Below, one piece after another: positions 1 through 5,369 of a stretch of 6,541 nt of DNA. The notes under the pieces were generated by a model. It was given only the letters and a program-made list of their open reading frames with translations. It searched no databases and had not been told where the DNA came from. The stretch comes from Oscillibacter sp. Lineage in GTDB: Bacteria; Bacillota; Clostridia; Oscillospirales; Oscillospiraceae. The translations under genes were made by a program, and so were the position numbers. Position 1 is the first letter of the stretch, and every line of letters begins with the position of its first letter. The stretch is taken from positions 1 to 6,541 of the forward strand of contig JAHHSB010000072.1 of NCBI GenBank assembly GCA_020025415.1, in the 5' to 3' direction.

Positions 1-326
1 GGGGAGTAGTTGTGATAGATGAAGCAATCCTCCCGCCGCAGCCCCGCCGTCTCAGGCGTCAGGCTGTTCAAATAGGCGATGGGATCCCCCACACCCAGGG
101 CTGTGAAGTCCGGCACGGCGTTGAGGCACAGGGATCCCCGGGCCAGAACATAGGAGAAGTACAGAAAGTCGTTGGCGTAGACCCGGAGTCCCTCCTCCTT
201 GAACCGGCGGGAAACCACACCGGATCCGGCAAACAGGTCCATGATGGAGCTCACGCCCGGGGCATTATCCTGCAGGACGGCCATGATCCGGTCCAGCAGC
301 AGCGTTTTTCCTCCGATGTATCGCAT
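1..326 (-). CDS. DNA adenine methyltransferase, D12 class (N-terminal part, runs off left edge)
   Basis: This gene is read leftwards from an ATG at 324-326 and is still open at base 1, so only the first 108 codons are present. The start MRYIGGKTLLLDRI is typical of D12-class (Dam/DpnM-like) N6-adenine methyltransferases, where the conserved GGK helps bind S-adenosylmethionine. DLFAGSGVVSRRF at residues 30-42 is the FxGxG motif I of the cofactor pocket. YAND at residues 50-53 is the acidic strand that follows it. The visible part ends at HNYS (residues 105-108), which resembles the conserved NYSP segment of this family. The catalytic DPPY motif would lie outside the window, so activity cannot be judged. 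A GGAG ribosome site (331-334) lies 4 nt before the start. The enzyme would methylate adenine in a specific DNA site. Whether it is an orphan methylase or part of a restriction or mobile system depends on genes to the left. Confidence 0.88.
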   Translation of the reverse strand, partial: MRYIGGKTLLLDRIMAVLQDNAPGVSSIMDLFAGSGVVSRRFKEEGLRVYANDFLYFSYVLARGSLCLNAVPDFTALGVGDPIAYLNSLTPETAGLRREDCFIYHNYS

Positions 327-390
327 ACTTCTCCAAGCCTCGCAATCCCGCCGCTCCCGGTCCCTACCGAAAGCGACACAGTTTCAGTTT

Positions 391-419
391 ATTATACGAA
401 ATCGCCGAAAAATATGCAA
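391..419 (-). promoter_or_regulatory. Sigma-A-type promoter for the methyltransferase gene
   Basis: Read on the minus strand, 414-419 is TTGCAT (a partial -35 match), followed by a 17-nt spacer and a perfect TATAAT -10 box at 391-396. Transcription would start near 384, giving a leader of about 58 nt before the ATG at 326. A 6-bp tandem repeat (AAACTG twice on the minus strand, 379-390) sits at the predicted start point. The -10 and spacing are strong; the -35 is weak, and activity is inferred. Confidence 0.6.
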
Positions 420-456
420 CTCTCCCCCTGCGCAAAATCCCGTTTTCACACAGGAA

Positions 457-493
457 AAAACCGGAGGCAGGCCTTCCGCCCATCCCCGGTTTT
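457..493. repeat. Inverted repeat AAAACCGG/CCGGTTTT in the divergent region
   Basis: Two perfect 8-bp arms (457-464 and 486-493) flank a 21-nt GC-rich centre. The left arm is preceded by two further A residues, and the right arm is followed by CTC rather than a T run. It could be a weak transcriptional block between the divergent genes or a protein-binding dyad. The loop is long and no transcript obviously needs ending here, so its function is open. Confidence 0.3.
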
Positions 494-634
494 CTCGCCG
501 GCACGCCGCGCTTTGTTGCTCTGCCGCCAGATCCGCCGGGCGAATGTACCGGCTGGCAAAGGCGGTGTTCCCGTCCTTCCCATCGGGGACAGGAAAACTT
601 TTTCTGTTGTCCGGTATGTTTTCTGGCAAAACTA

Positions 635-643
635 TGGTATAGT
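635..643 (+). promoter_or_regulatory. Extended -10 promoter for the patatin-like gene
   Basis: The -10 hexamer TATAGT (638-643) is preceded by TG one base upstream (635-636, in TATGG), which matches the extended -10 pattern TRTGN. The expected -35 position (about 615-620, TATGTT) is a poor match, so the extended element probably compensates. Transcription would begin near 650, giving a leader of roughly 55 nt. An imperfect dyad (587-612) lies just upstream and could be an operator. Confidence 0.5.
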
Positions 644-660
644 AAGGGTGCTTTTTTCTT

Positions 661-675
661 TCCCCCGCCGGGGGA
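661..675 (+). other. Small GC hairpin in the patatin gene leader
   Basis: TCCCCC (661-666) and GGGGGA (670-675) pair perfectly around a GCC loop. This would place a 6-bp hairpin close to the 5' end of the transcript and 14 nt before the ribosome site at 690-695. A 5'-proximal stem of this kind could stabilise the mRNA. The site is visible; the role is inferred. Confidence 0.35.
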
Positions 676-704
676 TGATACCGCTGAACAGGAAGTGAGC
701 TTTC

Positions 705-1556
705 ATGAAGACCGGACTGGTTTTAGAGGGGGGCGCGCTGCGGACGATTTTTTCCTCCGGCGCCACCGATGCATTTTTGGACGCCGGGCTGTTCCCGGAT
801 TATGTGGTAGGCGTCTCAGCCGGCATCGCCTACGGCGTGAGCTATCTGTCCCGGCAGCGCTGCCGCAATCTGCAGATTCTCACCCACTATGCCAACGACA
901 AGCGCTACATGGGGATGCGCAATCTGCTCAATCCCCACAACCGGGCCTATTTCGGCCTGACCTTTTCCTATGAGGAGATCCCTAACCGGCTGATCCCCTT
1001 TGACTACCGCACCTTTGCCGCCTACCCCGGCGAGGTGGAGGCAGTGGTAACCAACCTGAATACCGGCGAGGCGGACTATCTGCCCGTCCCCCGGCAAGAC
1101 GCCCATTTTCTGGTGCTTCAGGCCACCTGCGCCCTGCCGCTGCTGTTTCCTGTGTTCCACATCAACGGCCAGCCCTATCTGGATGGCGGCTGCGCCGACG
1201 CCATCCCCTGGGAGCGGGCCCTGGCCCAGGGCTGCGACCGGGTGGTGGTCATCCTCACCCGGGAGCGGGACTATGTCCGCCATGAGGAAAAGTCCCTGCC
1301 CCTGATCGAGCGCCGTTACCGGGCCTATCCCCGCTTTGTGGACACTATGCGCCGCAGGGTAGAACGCTACAACGAAAACCGCCAGCGGCTCTTTGCGCTG
1401 GAGCGGGAGGGCCGGGTGCTGATCGTGGCCCCCCGGAACACCCAAGGCTTCTCCCGCACAGAGCGGGATGTGGACAAGATCCGGGCCCTGTGGCAGGACG
1501 GCTATACCCAGGGCTGGGCCATCCGCGATACCCTGCGGGATTTTTGGGCAAAATGA
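705..1556 (+). CDS. Patatin-like phospholipase family protein (YjjU-like)
   Basis: This is a 283-residue predicted serine acyl hydrolase, expected to cut acyl chains from lipids with a Ser-Asp dyad. The sequence opens MKTGLVLEGGALR: GGALR (9-13) is the glycine-rich oxyanion-hole loop, with R13 in its usual place. GVSAG (36-40) is the nucleophile elbow, with catalytic S38. DGG (160-162) supplies D160. There is no signal peptide or membrane segment, so it should be cytoplasmic or peripheral. The region after about residue 175 is rich in Arg and Glu (for example RRRVERYNENRQRLFALERE, 216-235) and resembles the C-terminal extension of YjjU-type proteins. The ATG is preceded by AGGAAG (690-695) with 9 nt spacing. 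The gene is divergent from the methylase and alone in its unit. All catalytic residues are present; the substrate is unknown. Confidence 0.9.
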   Translation: MKTGLVLEGGALRTIFSSGATDAFLDAGLFPDYVVGVSAGIAYGVSYLSRQRCRNLQILTHYANDKRYMGMRNLLNPHNRAYFGLTFSYEEIPNRLIPFDYRTFAAYPGEVEAVVTNLNTGEADYLPVPRQDAHFLVLQATCALPLLFPVFHINGQPYLDGGCADAIPWERALAQGCDRVVVILTRERDYVRHEEKSLPLIERRYRAYPRFVDTMRRRVERYNENRQRLFALEREGRVLIVAPRNTQGFSRTERDVDKIRALWQDGYTQGWAIRDTLRDFWAK

Positions 1557-1582
1557 ACCCACGCCGCCCTGCCGCCGAAGAT

Positions 1583-1610
1583 TTAGCATAGATTTAACAG
1601 AGAGTTTACT
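1583..1610 (+). promoter_or_regulatory. PHO-box-like direct repeats, upstream cluster
   Basis: Three hexamers recur with exact 11-nt spacing: TTAGCA (1583-1588), TTAACA (1594-1599) and TTTACT (1605-1610). One turn of DNA between TT(A/T/C)ACA-like hexamers is the known layout of PhoP sites in Bacillus. The gene downstream moves phosphate, which fits a phosphate-starvation operator. The cluster ends 32 nt before a TATAAT box. Part of it (GAGAG 1600-1604, CTCTC 1609-1613) could also form a weak 5-bp hairpin after the patatin gene, too small to call a terminator. Confidence 0.55.
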
Positions 1611-1642
1611 CTCCCCCTCTTCTCTCTTTCGCCTGTTTTCCC

Positions 1643-1648
1643 TATAAT
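1643..1648 (+). promoter_or_regulatory. -10 box for the phosphate transporter gene
   Basis: A perfect TATAAT lies 78 nt before the start codon. The -35 position 17 nt upstream (1620-1625, TTCTCT) is a poor match, as is common for activator-dependent PhoP promoters. Transcription would start near 1655, inside the downstream repeat cluster. An alternative promoter uses TTAACA (1648-1653) as -35 and AATAAA (1672-1677) as -10 with an 18-nt spacer; the two cannot be separated by reading alone. Confidence 0.5.
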
Positions 1649-1664
1649 TAACATAAGGTTAACA
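1648..1664 (+). promoter_or_regulatory. PHO-box-like direct repeat, downstream cluster
   Basis: Two perfect TTAACA hexamers (1648-1653 and 1659-1664) are spaced exactly 11 nt apart, the ideal PhoP half-site pair. A degenerate third copy (TGAATA, 1670-1675) continues the phase. The first hexamer shares its first T with the TATAAT box. Binding here could activate the alternative downstream promoter or repress the upstream one. Confidence 0.55.
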
Positions 1665-1679
1665 TTTTTTGAATAAAAC

Positions 1680-1707
1680 TGTCCGCCGGCCGGAAGGTCG
1701 GCGGGTA
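1680..1707 (+). other. Leader hairpin with GGAA tetraloop before the transporter ribosome site
   Basis: Bases 1680-1691 pair with 1696-1707 in a 12-bp stem (core CCGCCGGCC with GGTCGGCGG, including G-U wobbles) capped by GGAA, a stable GNRA tetraloop. It ends 5 nt before the AAGGAG ribosome site (1713-1718). There is no T run, so it is not an intrinsic terminator. It may hold the leader in a fixed shape, protect the mRNA, or affect ribosome access. The structure follows from the sequence; the role is inferred. Confidence 0.55.
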
Positions 1708-1725
1708 CAGGCAAGGAGTCGTTGT

Positions 1726-3474
1726 ATGGATATTTTCTCCCTGTTTTCCCTGTGCGGCGGTCTGGCCTTTTTCCTGTTCGGCATGAATGTCATGTCCAAG
1801 AGCCTGGAAAAAATGGCCGGCGGCAAACTGGAACGCCTGCTCAAGCGCATGACCTCCAACCGGTTCAAGGCCCTGCTGCTGGGCACGGGCATCACCGTGG
1901 CCATCCAGTCCTCCTCGGCGGTGACGGTCATGCTGGTAGGCCTGGTCAATTCCGGCGTGATGGAGCTGGGTCAGACCATCGGTGTGATCATGGGCTCCAA
2001 CATCGGTACCACTACCACCGCGTGGATCCTGTCCCTGACGGGCATTAAAAGCGACAATGTCTTCCTCAACCTGCTCAAGCCGAAGAACTTCTCTCCCCTG
2101 CTGGCCCTGATCGGCATCATTCTGATCATGGCCTCCAAAAAGCAGAAGCGCCGGGACATCGGCCGGATCCTTATGGGCTTCGCCATTTTGATGTACGGCA
2201 TGGACATCATGTCCACTGCGGTAGAGCCCCTGTCGGAGGTTCCCGCTTTCATCAACGCCTTCACCGCCTTTTCCAACCCCCTGCTGGGCGTGCTGGTGGG
2301 TCTCAGCTTCACCGCCGTGATCCAGTCCTCCTCCGCCTCGGTGGGTATCCTGCAGGCCCTGGCCCTTACCGGTGCCGTGTCCTACGGCGCGGCCATCCCC
2401 ATCATCATGGGCCAGAACATCGGCACCTGCGTCACCGCCCTGATCAGCTCCATCGGCGTCAACCGCAGCGCCAAGCGGGTGGCCGTGGTGCATATCTCCT
2501 TTAATATTATTGGTACTGTGGTGTGCATGATCCTTTTCTACGGTGCCAACGCCATCTTCCAGTTCCCCTTCCTGGACACGCCCATCGGTGTGGCGGGCAT
2601 CGCCCTCTGCCACAGCGTGTTCAACCTGTTCACCACGGCGCTGCTGCTGCCCTTCGCCCCCCGGCTGGAGAAGCTGGCCTGCACGCTGGTGAAGTCCGAC
2701 AGCAAGACCGCCTCTTTCGCTTTCCTGGATCCCCGCCTGATGCGCACCCCCAGCGTGGCCATCAGCGAGTGCAGCACCATGACCCGCAAGATGGCCGCCC
2801 TGGCCCACGAAAGCCTGTGCCTGTCCATTGAGCAGCTCTCCGGGTACAGCGAAAAGCGGGAGGAGACCCTGCTGCAAAATGAGGACAAGCTGGACCTTTA
2901 CGAGGACAAGCTGGGCAACTACCTGGTGGAGATTTCCCGGCACAACATCTCCTCTTCCGACAGTCGGGAGGCTGCCAAGCTGCTCCACTCCATCGGTGAC
3001 TTTGAGCGCATCGGCGACCACGCCCTGAATATCCAGGAGTCCGCCCGGGAGCTGTCCGACAAGGAGCTGCATTTTTCCGACGCGGGCCAGGCAGAGATCT
3101 CCGTGCTGCTCCAGGCCCTGGATGAGATCCTGGACAAGGCCTTTACCTCCTTTGAGAAAAATAATGAGTCCATGGCCATGGAAGTGGAGCCTCTGGAAGA
3201 GACCATCGACCGCCTGATCGAGGAGATGCGCCTGCGCCACATCGAGCGGCTGCAGAATGGTAAGTGCACCATTCAGATGGGCTTCATTCTCAACGATCTG
3301 CTGACCAACATCGAACGGGTCTCCGACCACTGCTCCAACATTGCCGTGTGCGTGATCGAGGCCGAGCATTCCCAGCTGGATCCCCACGCCTATCTCCACG
3401 ACGTCAAGGAGGACGACAGCTTCAGCTCCAATCTGCGCTCGGATCTGCGCAAGTATTATCTGCCCCGGAGCTGA
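1726..3474 (+). CDS. Na+/phosphate cotransporter with C-terminal PhoU-like domain
   Basis: This 582-residue protein is a predicted sodium-driven phosphate importer of the NptA/PNaS type, located in the cytoplasmic membrane. The transport domain (about 1-315) has the family's inverted repeats: QSSSA at 61-65 and again at 200-204, each followed about 30 residues later by a related loop (GSNIGTT 90-96, GQNIGT 229-234). Several hydrophobic helices surround these motifs. The C-terminal part (about 345-545) is helical and carries two PhoU-like signatures, DFERIGDHALNI (425-436) and NIERVSDHCSNI (528-539), whose acidic and His residues bind metal in PhoU proteins. ATG 1726 is preferred because AAGGAG (1713-1718) lies 7 nt upstream; an upstream TTG at 1669 would put the leader hairpin inside the gene. 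Putative PHO boxes precede it and a strong terminator follows, so it is a one-gene unit. The fused PhoU domain is common in bacterial members and probably senses or limits uptake. Confidence 0.95.
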   Translation: MDIFSLFSLCGGLAFFLFGMNVMSKSLEKMAGGKLERLLKRMTSNRFKALLLGTGITVAIQSSSAVTVMLVGLVNSGVMELGQTIGVIMGSNIGTTTTAWILSLTGIKSDNVFLNLLKPKNFSPLLALIGIILIMASKKQKRRDIGRILMGFAILMYGMDIMSTAVEPLSEVPAFINAFTAFSNPLLGVLVGLSFTAVIQSSSASVGILQALALTGAVSYGAAIPIIMGQNIGTCVTALISSIGVNRSAKRVAVVHISFNIIGTVVCMILFYGANAIFQFPFLDTPIGVAGIALCHSVFNLFTTALLLPFAPRLEKLACTLVKSDSKTASFAFLDPRLMRTPSVAISECSTMTRKMAALAHESLCLSIEQLSGYSEKREETLLQNEDKLDLYEDKLGNYLVEISRHNISSSDSREAAKLLHSIGDFERIGDHALNIQESARELSDKELHFSDAGQAEISVLLQALDEILDKAFTSFEKNNESMAMEVEPLEETIDRLIEEMRLRHIERLQNGKCTIQMGFILNDLLTNIERVSDHCSNIAVCVIEAEHSQLDPHAYLHDVKEDDSFSSNLRSDLRKYYLPRS

Positions 3475-3502
3475 GCCTGCCTAGGCGAACATTTCTTCGT
3501 AT

Positions 3503-3561
3503 AAAAAACCGACCCGGAAGCGACTTTTCCTTGAAAGTGCTGCTTCCGGGTCGGTTTTTTT
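3503..3561 (+). terminator. Strong intrinsic terminator after the phosphate transporter
   Basis: A 19-bp perfect inverted repeat (3503-3521 with 3542-3560) begins with six A residues, has a GC-rich core (CCGACCCGGAAGC), and ends in seven T residues (3555-3561). The 20-nt loop can form a further 5-bp stem (ACTTT 3523-3527 with AAAGT 3534-3538). The A run makes it formally bidirectional, but the genes on both sides read rightwards. Confidence 0.93.
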
Positions 3562-3592
3562 AATATTTATGCACTGAGAGGTGGAAAAAGCA

Positions 3593-3621
3593 TTGACAAG
3601 CTTTCCCCATCGTGATAAGGT
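3593..3621 (+). promoter_or_regulatory. Promoter of the amino acid importer operon
   Basis: A perfect TTGACA -35 (3593-3598) is followed by a 17-nt spacer and TAAGGT (3616-3621), a partial -10 match. Transcription should start near 3628, right after the preceding terminator, giving a leader of about 68 nt. Confidence 0.65.
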
Positions 3622-3628
3622 AGTGCAT

Positions 3629-3666
3629 GTTCTGAGCGGCAGAAATAACCAAGCCGGACCCAGAAC
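3629..3666 (+). other. Leader inverted repeats upstream of the binding protein gene
   Basis: GTTCTG (3629-3634) pairs with CAGAAC (3661-3666), and inside it CGGC (3637-3640) can pair with GCCG (3653-3656). The predicted RNA is a two-part stem starting about at the transcription start and ending before the AGGAAG ribosome site (3683-3688). It is too short and lacks the conserved elements of a T-box or known amino acid riboswitch. It may only stabilise the mRNA. Confidence 0.3.
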
Positions 3667-3695
3667 TCCAATTACATAAAAAAGGAAGATTGATC

Positions 3696-4502
3696 ATGAA
3701 GAGGTTTTTTGCGTGCCTTCTGGCGCTTATGATGACTTTGTCCCTGGTGGCCTGCGGCTCCAGCAACGACGGTGACTCCGGCAGCCAGAACAGCAGCGAG
3801 GAGACCGGCTTTACCACCGCGGAAGATGGCAAGCTGATCATGTCCACCAACGCCGCCTTCCCTCCCTACGAGATGACTGACGACAACGGCAACGTCATCG
3901 GCATTGACGCCGACATCGCCGCCGCCATCGCCGAGAAGCTGGGGCTGGAACTGCAGATCGAAAACATGGGCTTTGACGCCGCGCTGCTGGCAGTGCAGGA
4001 GGGCAAGTCCGACATGGTCATGGCCGGCGTGTCCGTGACTAAGGACCGTCTGGCCGTCATGGACTTCACCGACAGCTACGCCACCGGCGTGCAGGTTGTT
4101 ATCGTAAAGGAAGGCTCCGATGTGACCTTGGACAACCTGGATGAGAAGATGATCGGCACCCAGCGCGCCACCACCGGTTATATCTATGCCTCCGACACTC
4201 CCGAGAACGGCGGCTATGGCGAGGATCATGTCATCGCCTATGATGACGGCGCCATCGCTATCCAGGCCCTGCTGAACGGTCAGGTGGACTGCGTCATCAT
4301 CGACAACAGCCCCGCTCAGGAGTATGTCCATGCCAATCCCGGCCTGACTATCCTGGAGACCCCCTGGGTGGAAGAGGATTACGCCATCGGCCTGAATAAG
4401 GGGAACACCGCCTTCAACGAGGCTGTGAACACCGCCCTCAACGAGCTGATCGCGAACGGCACCGTGCAGTCCATCATCGACAGTTACATCACTGCCGAGT
4501 AA
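3696..4502 (+). CDS. Amino acid ABC transporter substrate-binding lipoprotein (SBP family 3)
   Basis: This 268-residue extracellular receptor captures an amino acid and delivers it to the permease. MKRFFACLLALMMTLSLVAC is a lipoprotein signal peptide ending in an LVAC lipobox, so C20 should be lipidated and anchored to the outer face of the membrane. A Gly/Ser/Asn/Asp-rich linker (21-36) follows. NAAFPPYEM (52-60) and GIDADIAAAIAEKLG (69-83) are typical of family 3 binding proteins. R118 in VTKDRLAVMDFT matches the arginine that grips the substrate carboxylate in HisJ-like proteins, and D203 (VIIDN) matches the aspartate that binds the amino group. This points to an alpha-amino acid; which one cannot be read from sequence. 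ATG 3696 is chosen because AGGAAG (3683-3688) lies 7 nt upstream; a TTG two codons earlier is too close. It is the first gene of the operon, followed by an internal terminator. Confidence 0.94.
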   Translation: MKRFFACLLALMMTLSLVACGSSNDGDSGSQNSSEETGFTTAEDGKLIMSTNAAFPPYEMTDDNGNVIGIDADIAAAIAEKLGLELQIENMGFDAALLAVQEGKSDMVMAGVSVTKDRLAVMDFTDSYATGVQVVIVKEGSDVTLDNLDEKMIGTQRATTGYIYASDTPENGGYGEDHVIAYDDGAIAIQALLNGQVDCVIIDNSPAQEYVHANPGLTILETPWVEEDYAIGLNKGNTAFNEAVNTALNELIANGTVQSIIDSYITAE

Positions 4503-4513
4503 ATTCTATCCGC

Positions 4514-4543
4514 AAAAAAGGGTGGCCTGAGCCGCCCTTTTTT
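4514..4543 (+). terminator. Internal terminator between binding protein and permease genes
   Basis: A 13-bp stem (4514-4526 with 4531-4543, one U-G wobble) with loop CTGA starts with six A and ends with six T residues. It stands 12 nt after the binding protein stop and 52 nt before the permease start. I see no convincing promoter after it, so downstream genes probably depend on read-through. This would lower permease and ATPase levels relative to the binding protein, a usual arrangement in such importers. Confidence 0.85.
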
Positions 4544-4595
4544 CCCATGTATCCAAACAAGAGAAATCATACAAGAAAGAGAGAGGTGATTGCCT

Positions 4596-5369
4596 GTGGA
4601 TCTGGCCCTTTATTATGAGCAGTGGAAAAATCTGATGATCTCCGGGAAGGACATCGCCTGGTGGAAGGAGTTCTTTGTCAAGTTCTATCAGGCGTTTTTG
4701 GAAAATGACCGTTGGCTCCAGTATCTCGACGGCGTAGGCACCACCCTGATCACCACCGCCCTGGCCCTGGCCATCGGTGTGATTCTAGGCGTGCTGGTGG
4801 CCATGATCCGCACCGCCCACGACCAGCAGCGCCCCGGTATGCACAACCCCTTCCTGGGGCTGTTCAATCTGGTGGCGAAGGTCTATGTCACCGTCATCCG
4901 GGGCACCCCCATGATGGTACAGCTGCTGATTATGGGCCTAGTCATCTTCAAGTCCAGCCGGGACTTTACCTCCGTGGGCGCTCTGACCCTGGGCATCAAC
5001 TCCGGCGCCTATGTGGCGGAGATCATACGAGGCGGCTTGATGAACCTGGATCCCGGCCAGTCCGAGGCCGGTCGTTCCCTGGGCCTGAACTATCTGGACA
5101 CCATGCGCTTTATCGTCATTCCCCAGGCCTTCAAGGCCATTTTGCCGGCGCTGGGCAATGAGTTCATCATCCTGCTGAAGGATACCTCCCTCATCACCGT
5201 CATCGGCGGCAAGGAGCTGCTTTACGCCGCCCAGGGCGTCTATGGCCGCACTTATGAGTCCATGTTCCCCCTGGTGGGCATCGCCTGCATTTACTTAGTC
5301 CTGGTTATGATCTTCAGCTGCCTCCAGGGCAAGCTGGAAAGGAGGCTGCGTCAAAGTGATCGACGTTAA
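4596..5369 (+). CDS. Polar amino acid ABC transporter permease (HisM/GlnP type)
   Basis: This 257-residue membrane subunit forms the translocation path. It is the only permease in the operon, so a homodimer is likely. A hydrophobic helix begins at [20 protein letters not shown] (46-65). [11 protein letters not shown] (100-110) is the signature of the amino acid permease subfamily. The EAA loop that contacts the ATPase is at about 155-178, with SEAGRSLG and the following VIPQA. A last helix spans about 223-244. The N-terminal 45 residues are polar and rich in Trp and Lys, somewhat longer than in the shortest family members. The start is taken as GTG 4596 because the GAGAGGTGA ribosome site (4581-4589) ends 6 nt before it; a TTG at 4590 directly abuts that site. 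The 3' end overlaps the ATPase gene by 14 nt, which suggests coupled translation. Confidence 0.94.
   Translation: MDLALYYEQWKNLMISGKDIAWWKEFFVKFYQAFLENDRWLQYLDGVGTTLITTALALAIGVILGVLVAMIRTAHDQQRPGMHNPFLGLFNLVAKVYVTVIRGTPMMVQLLIMGLVIFKSSRDFTSVGALTLGINSGAYVAEIIRGGLMNLDPGQSEAGRSLGLNYLDTMRFIVIPQAFKAILPALGNEFIILLKDTSLITVIGGKELLYAAQGVYGRTYESMFPLVGIACIYLVLVMIFSCLQGKLERRLRQSDRR

Larger units (their letters stand above)
327..704. other. Divergent intergenic region between methylase and patatin genes
   Basis: No protein gene is supported in these 378 bases. Reading frames that cross it have no family-like sequence and no ribosome site. It holds the leftward methylase promoter (391-419), an inverted repeat (AAAACCGG 457-464 with CCGGTTTT 486-493), an imperfect dyad at 587-612 (GGACA/TGTCC outer arms), and the rightward extended -10 promoter at 635-643. 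The stretch from about 495 to 585 shows nothing I can assign. Confidence 0.7.

Noticed and set aside
457..493. Inverted repeat as an intrinsic terminator
   Set aside because: The loop is 21 nt, there is no real T run, and no upstream transcript on either strand needs ending there.
12..698. Plus-strand frames of 228 and 147 codons over the methylase and the divergent control region
   Set aside because: They run antisense to a recognisable methylase and through two promoters, and their proteins are Arg/Pro-rich without domain features.
816..1589. Minus-strand frame of 257 codons opposite the patatin gene
   Set aside because: The plus strand encodes an intact catalytic family protein; the antisense product is low-complexity and has no motif.
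1600..1613. GAGAG/CTCTC hairpin as terminator of the patatin gene
   Set aside because: A 5-bp stem followed by mixed C and T is too weak; the same bases are better explained by the 11-nt repeat cluster.
1669..1725. TTG start adding 19 residues to the phosphate transporter
   Set aside because: It has no ribosome site, would encode the leader hairpin as a basic peptide, and the ATG at 1726 has a well-placed AAGGAG.
1648..3399. Open frame of 583 codons on the minus strand, antisense to the phosphate transporter gene
   Set aside because: It mirrors the codon pattern of a clear plus-strand gene in GC-rich DNA, its translation is full of His, Gly and Gln runs with no family features, and it has no plausible start context.
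3629..3695. Riboswitch or T-box in the importer leader
   Set aside because: About 68 nt is too short, and there is no T-box sequence, no terminator alternative and no recognised aptamer core.
3672..4331. Minus-strand frame of 219 codons opposite the binding protein gene
   Set aside because: It is a codon-pattern shadow of an unmistakable binding protein, and it crosses that gene's ribosome site.
4544..4595. Possible promoter between the internal terminator and the permease gene
   Set aside because: The best -10-like hexamer (CATACA, 4568-4573) matches at only three positions and has no -35 at a normal distance.
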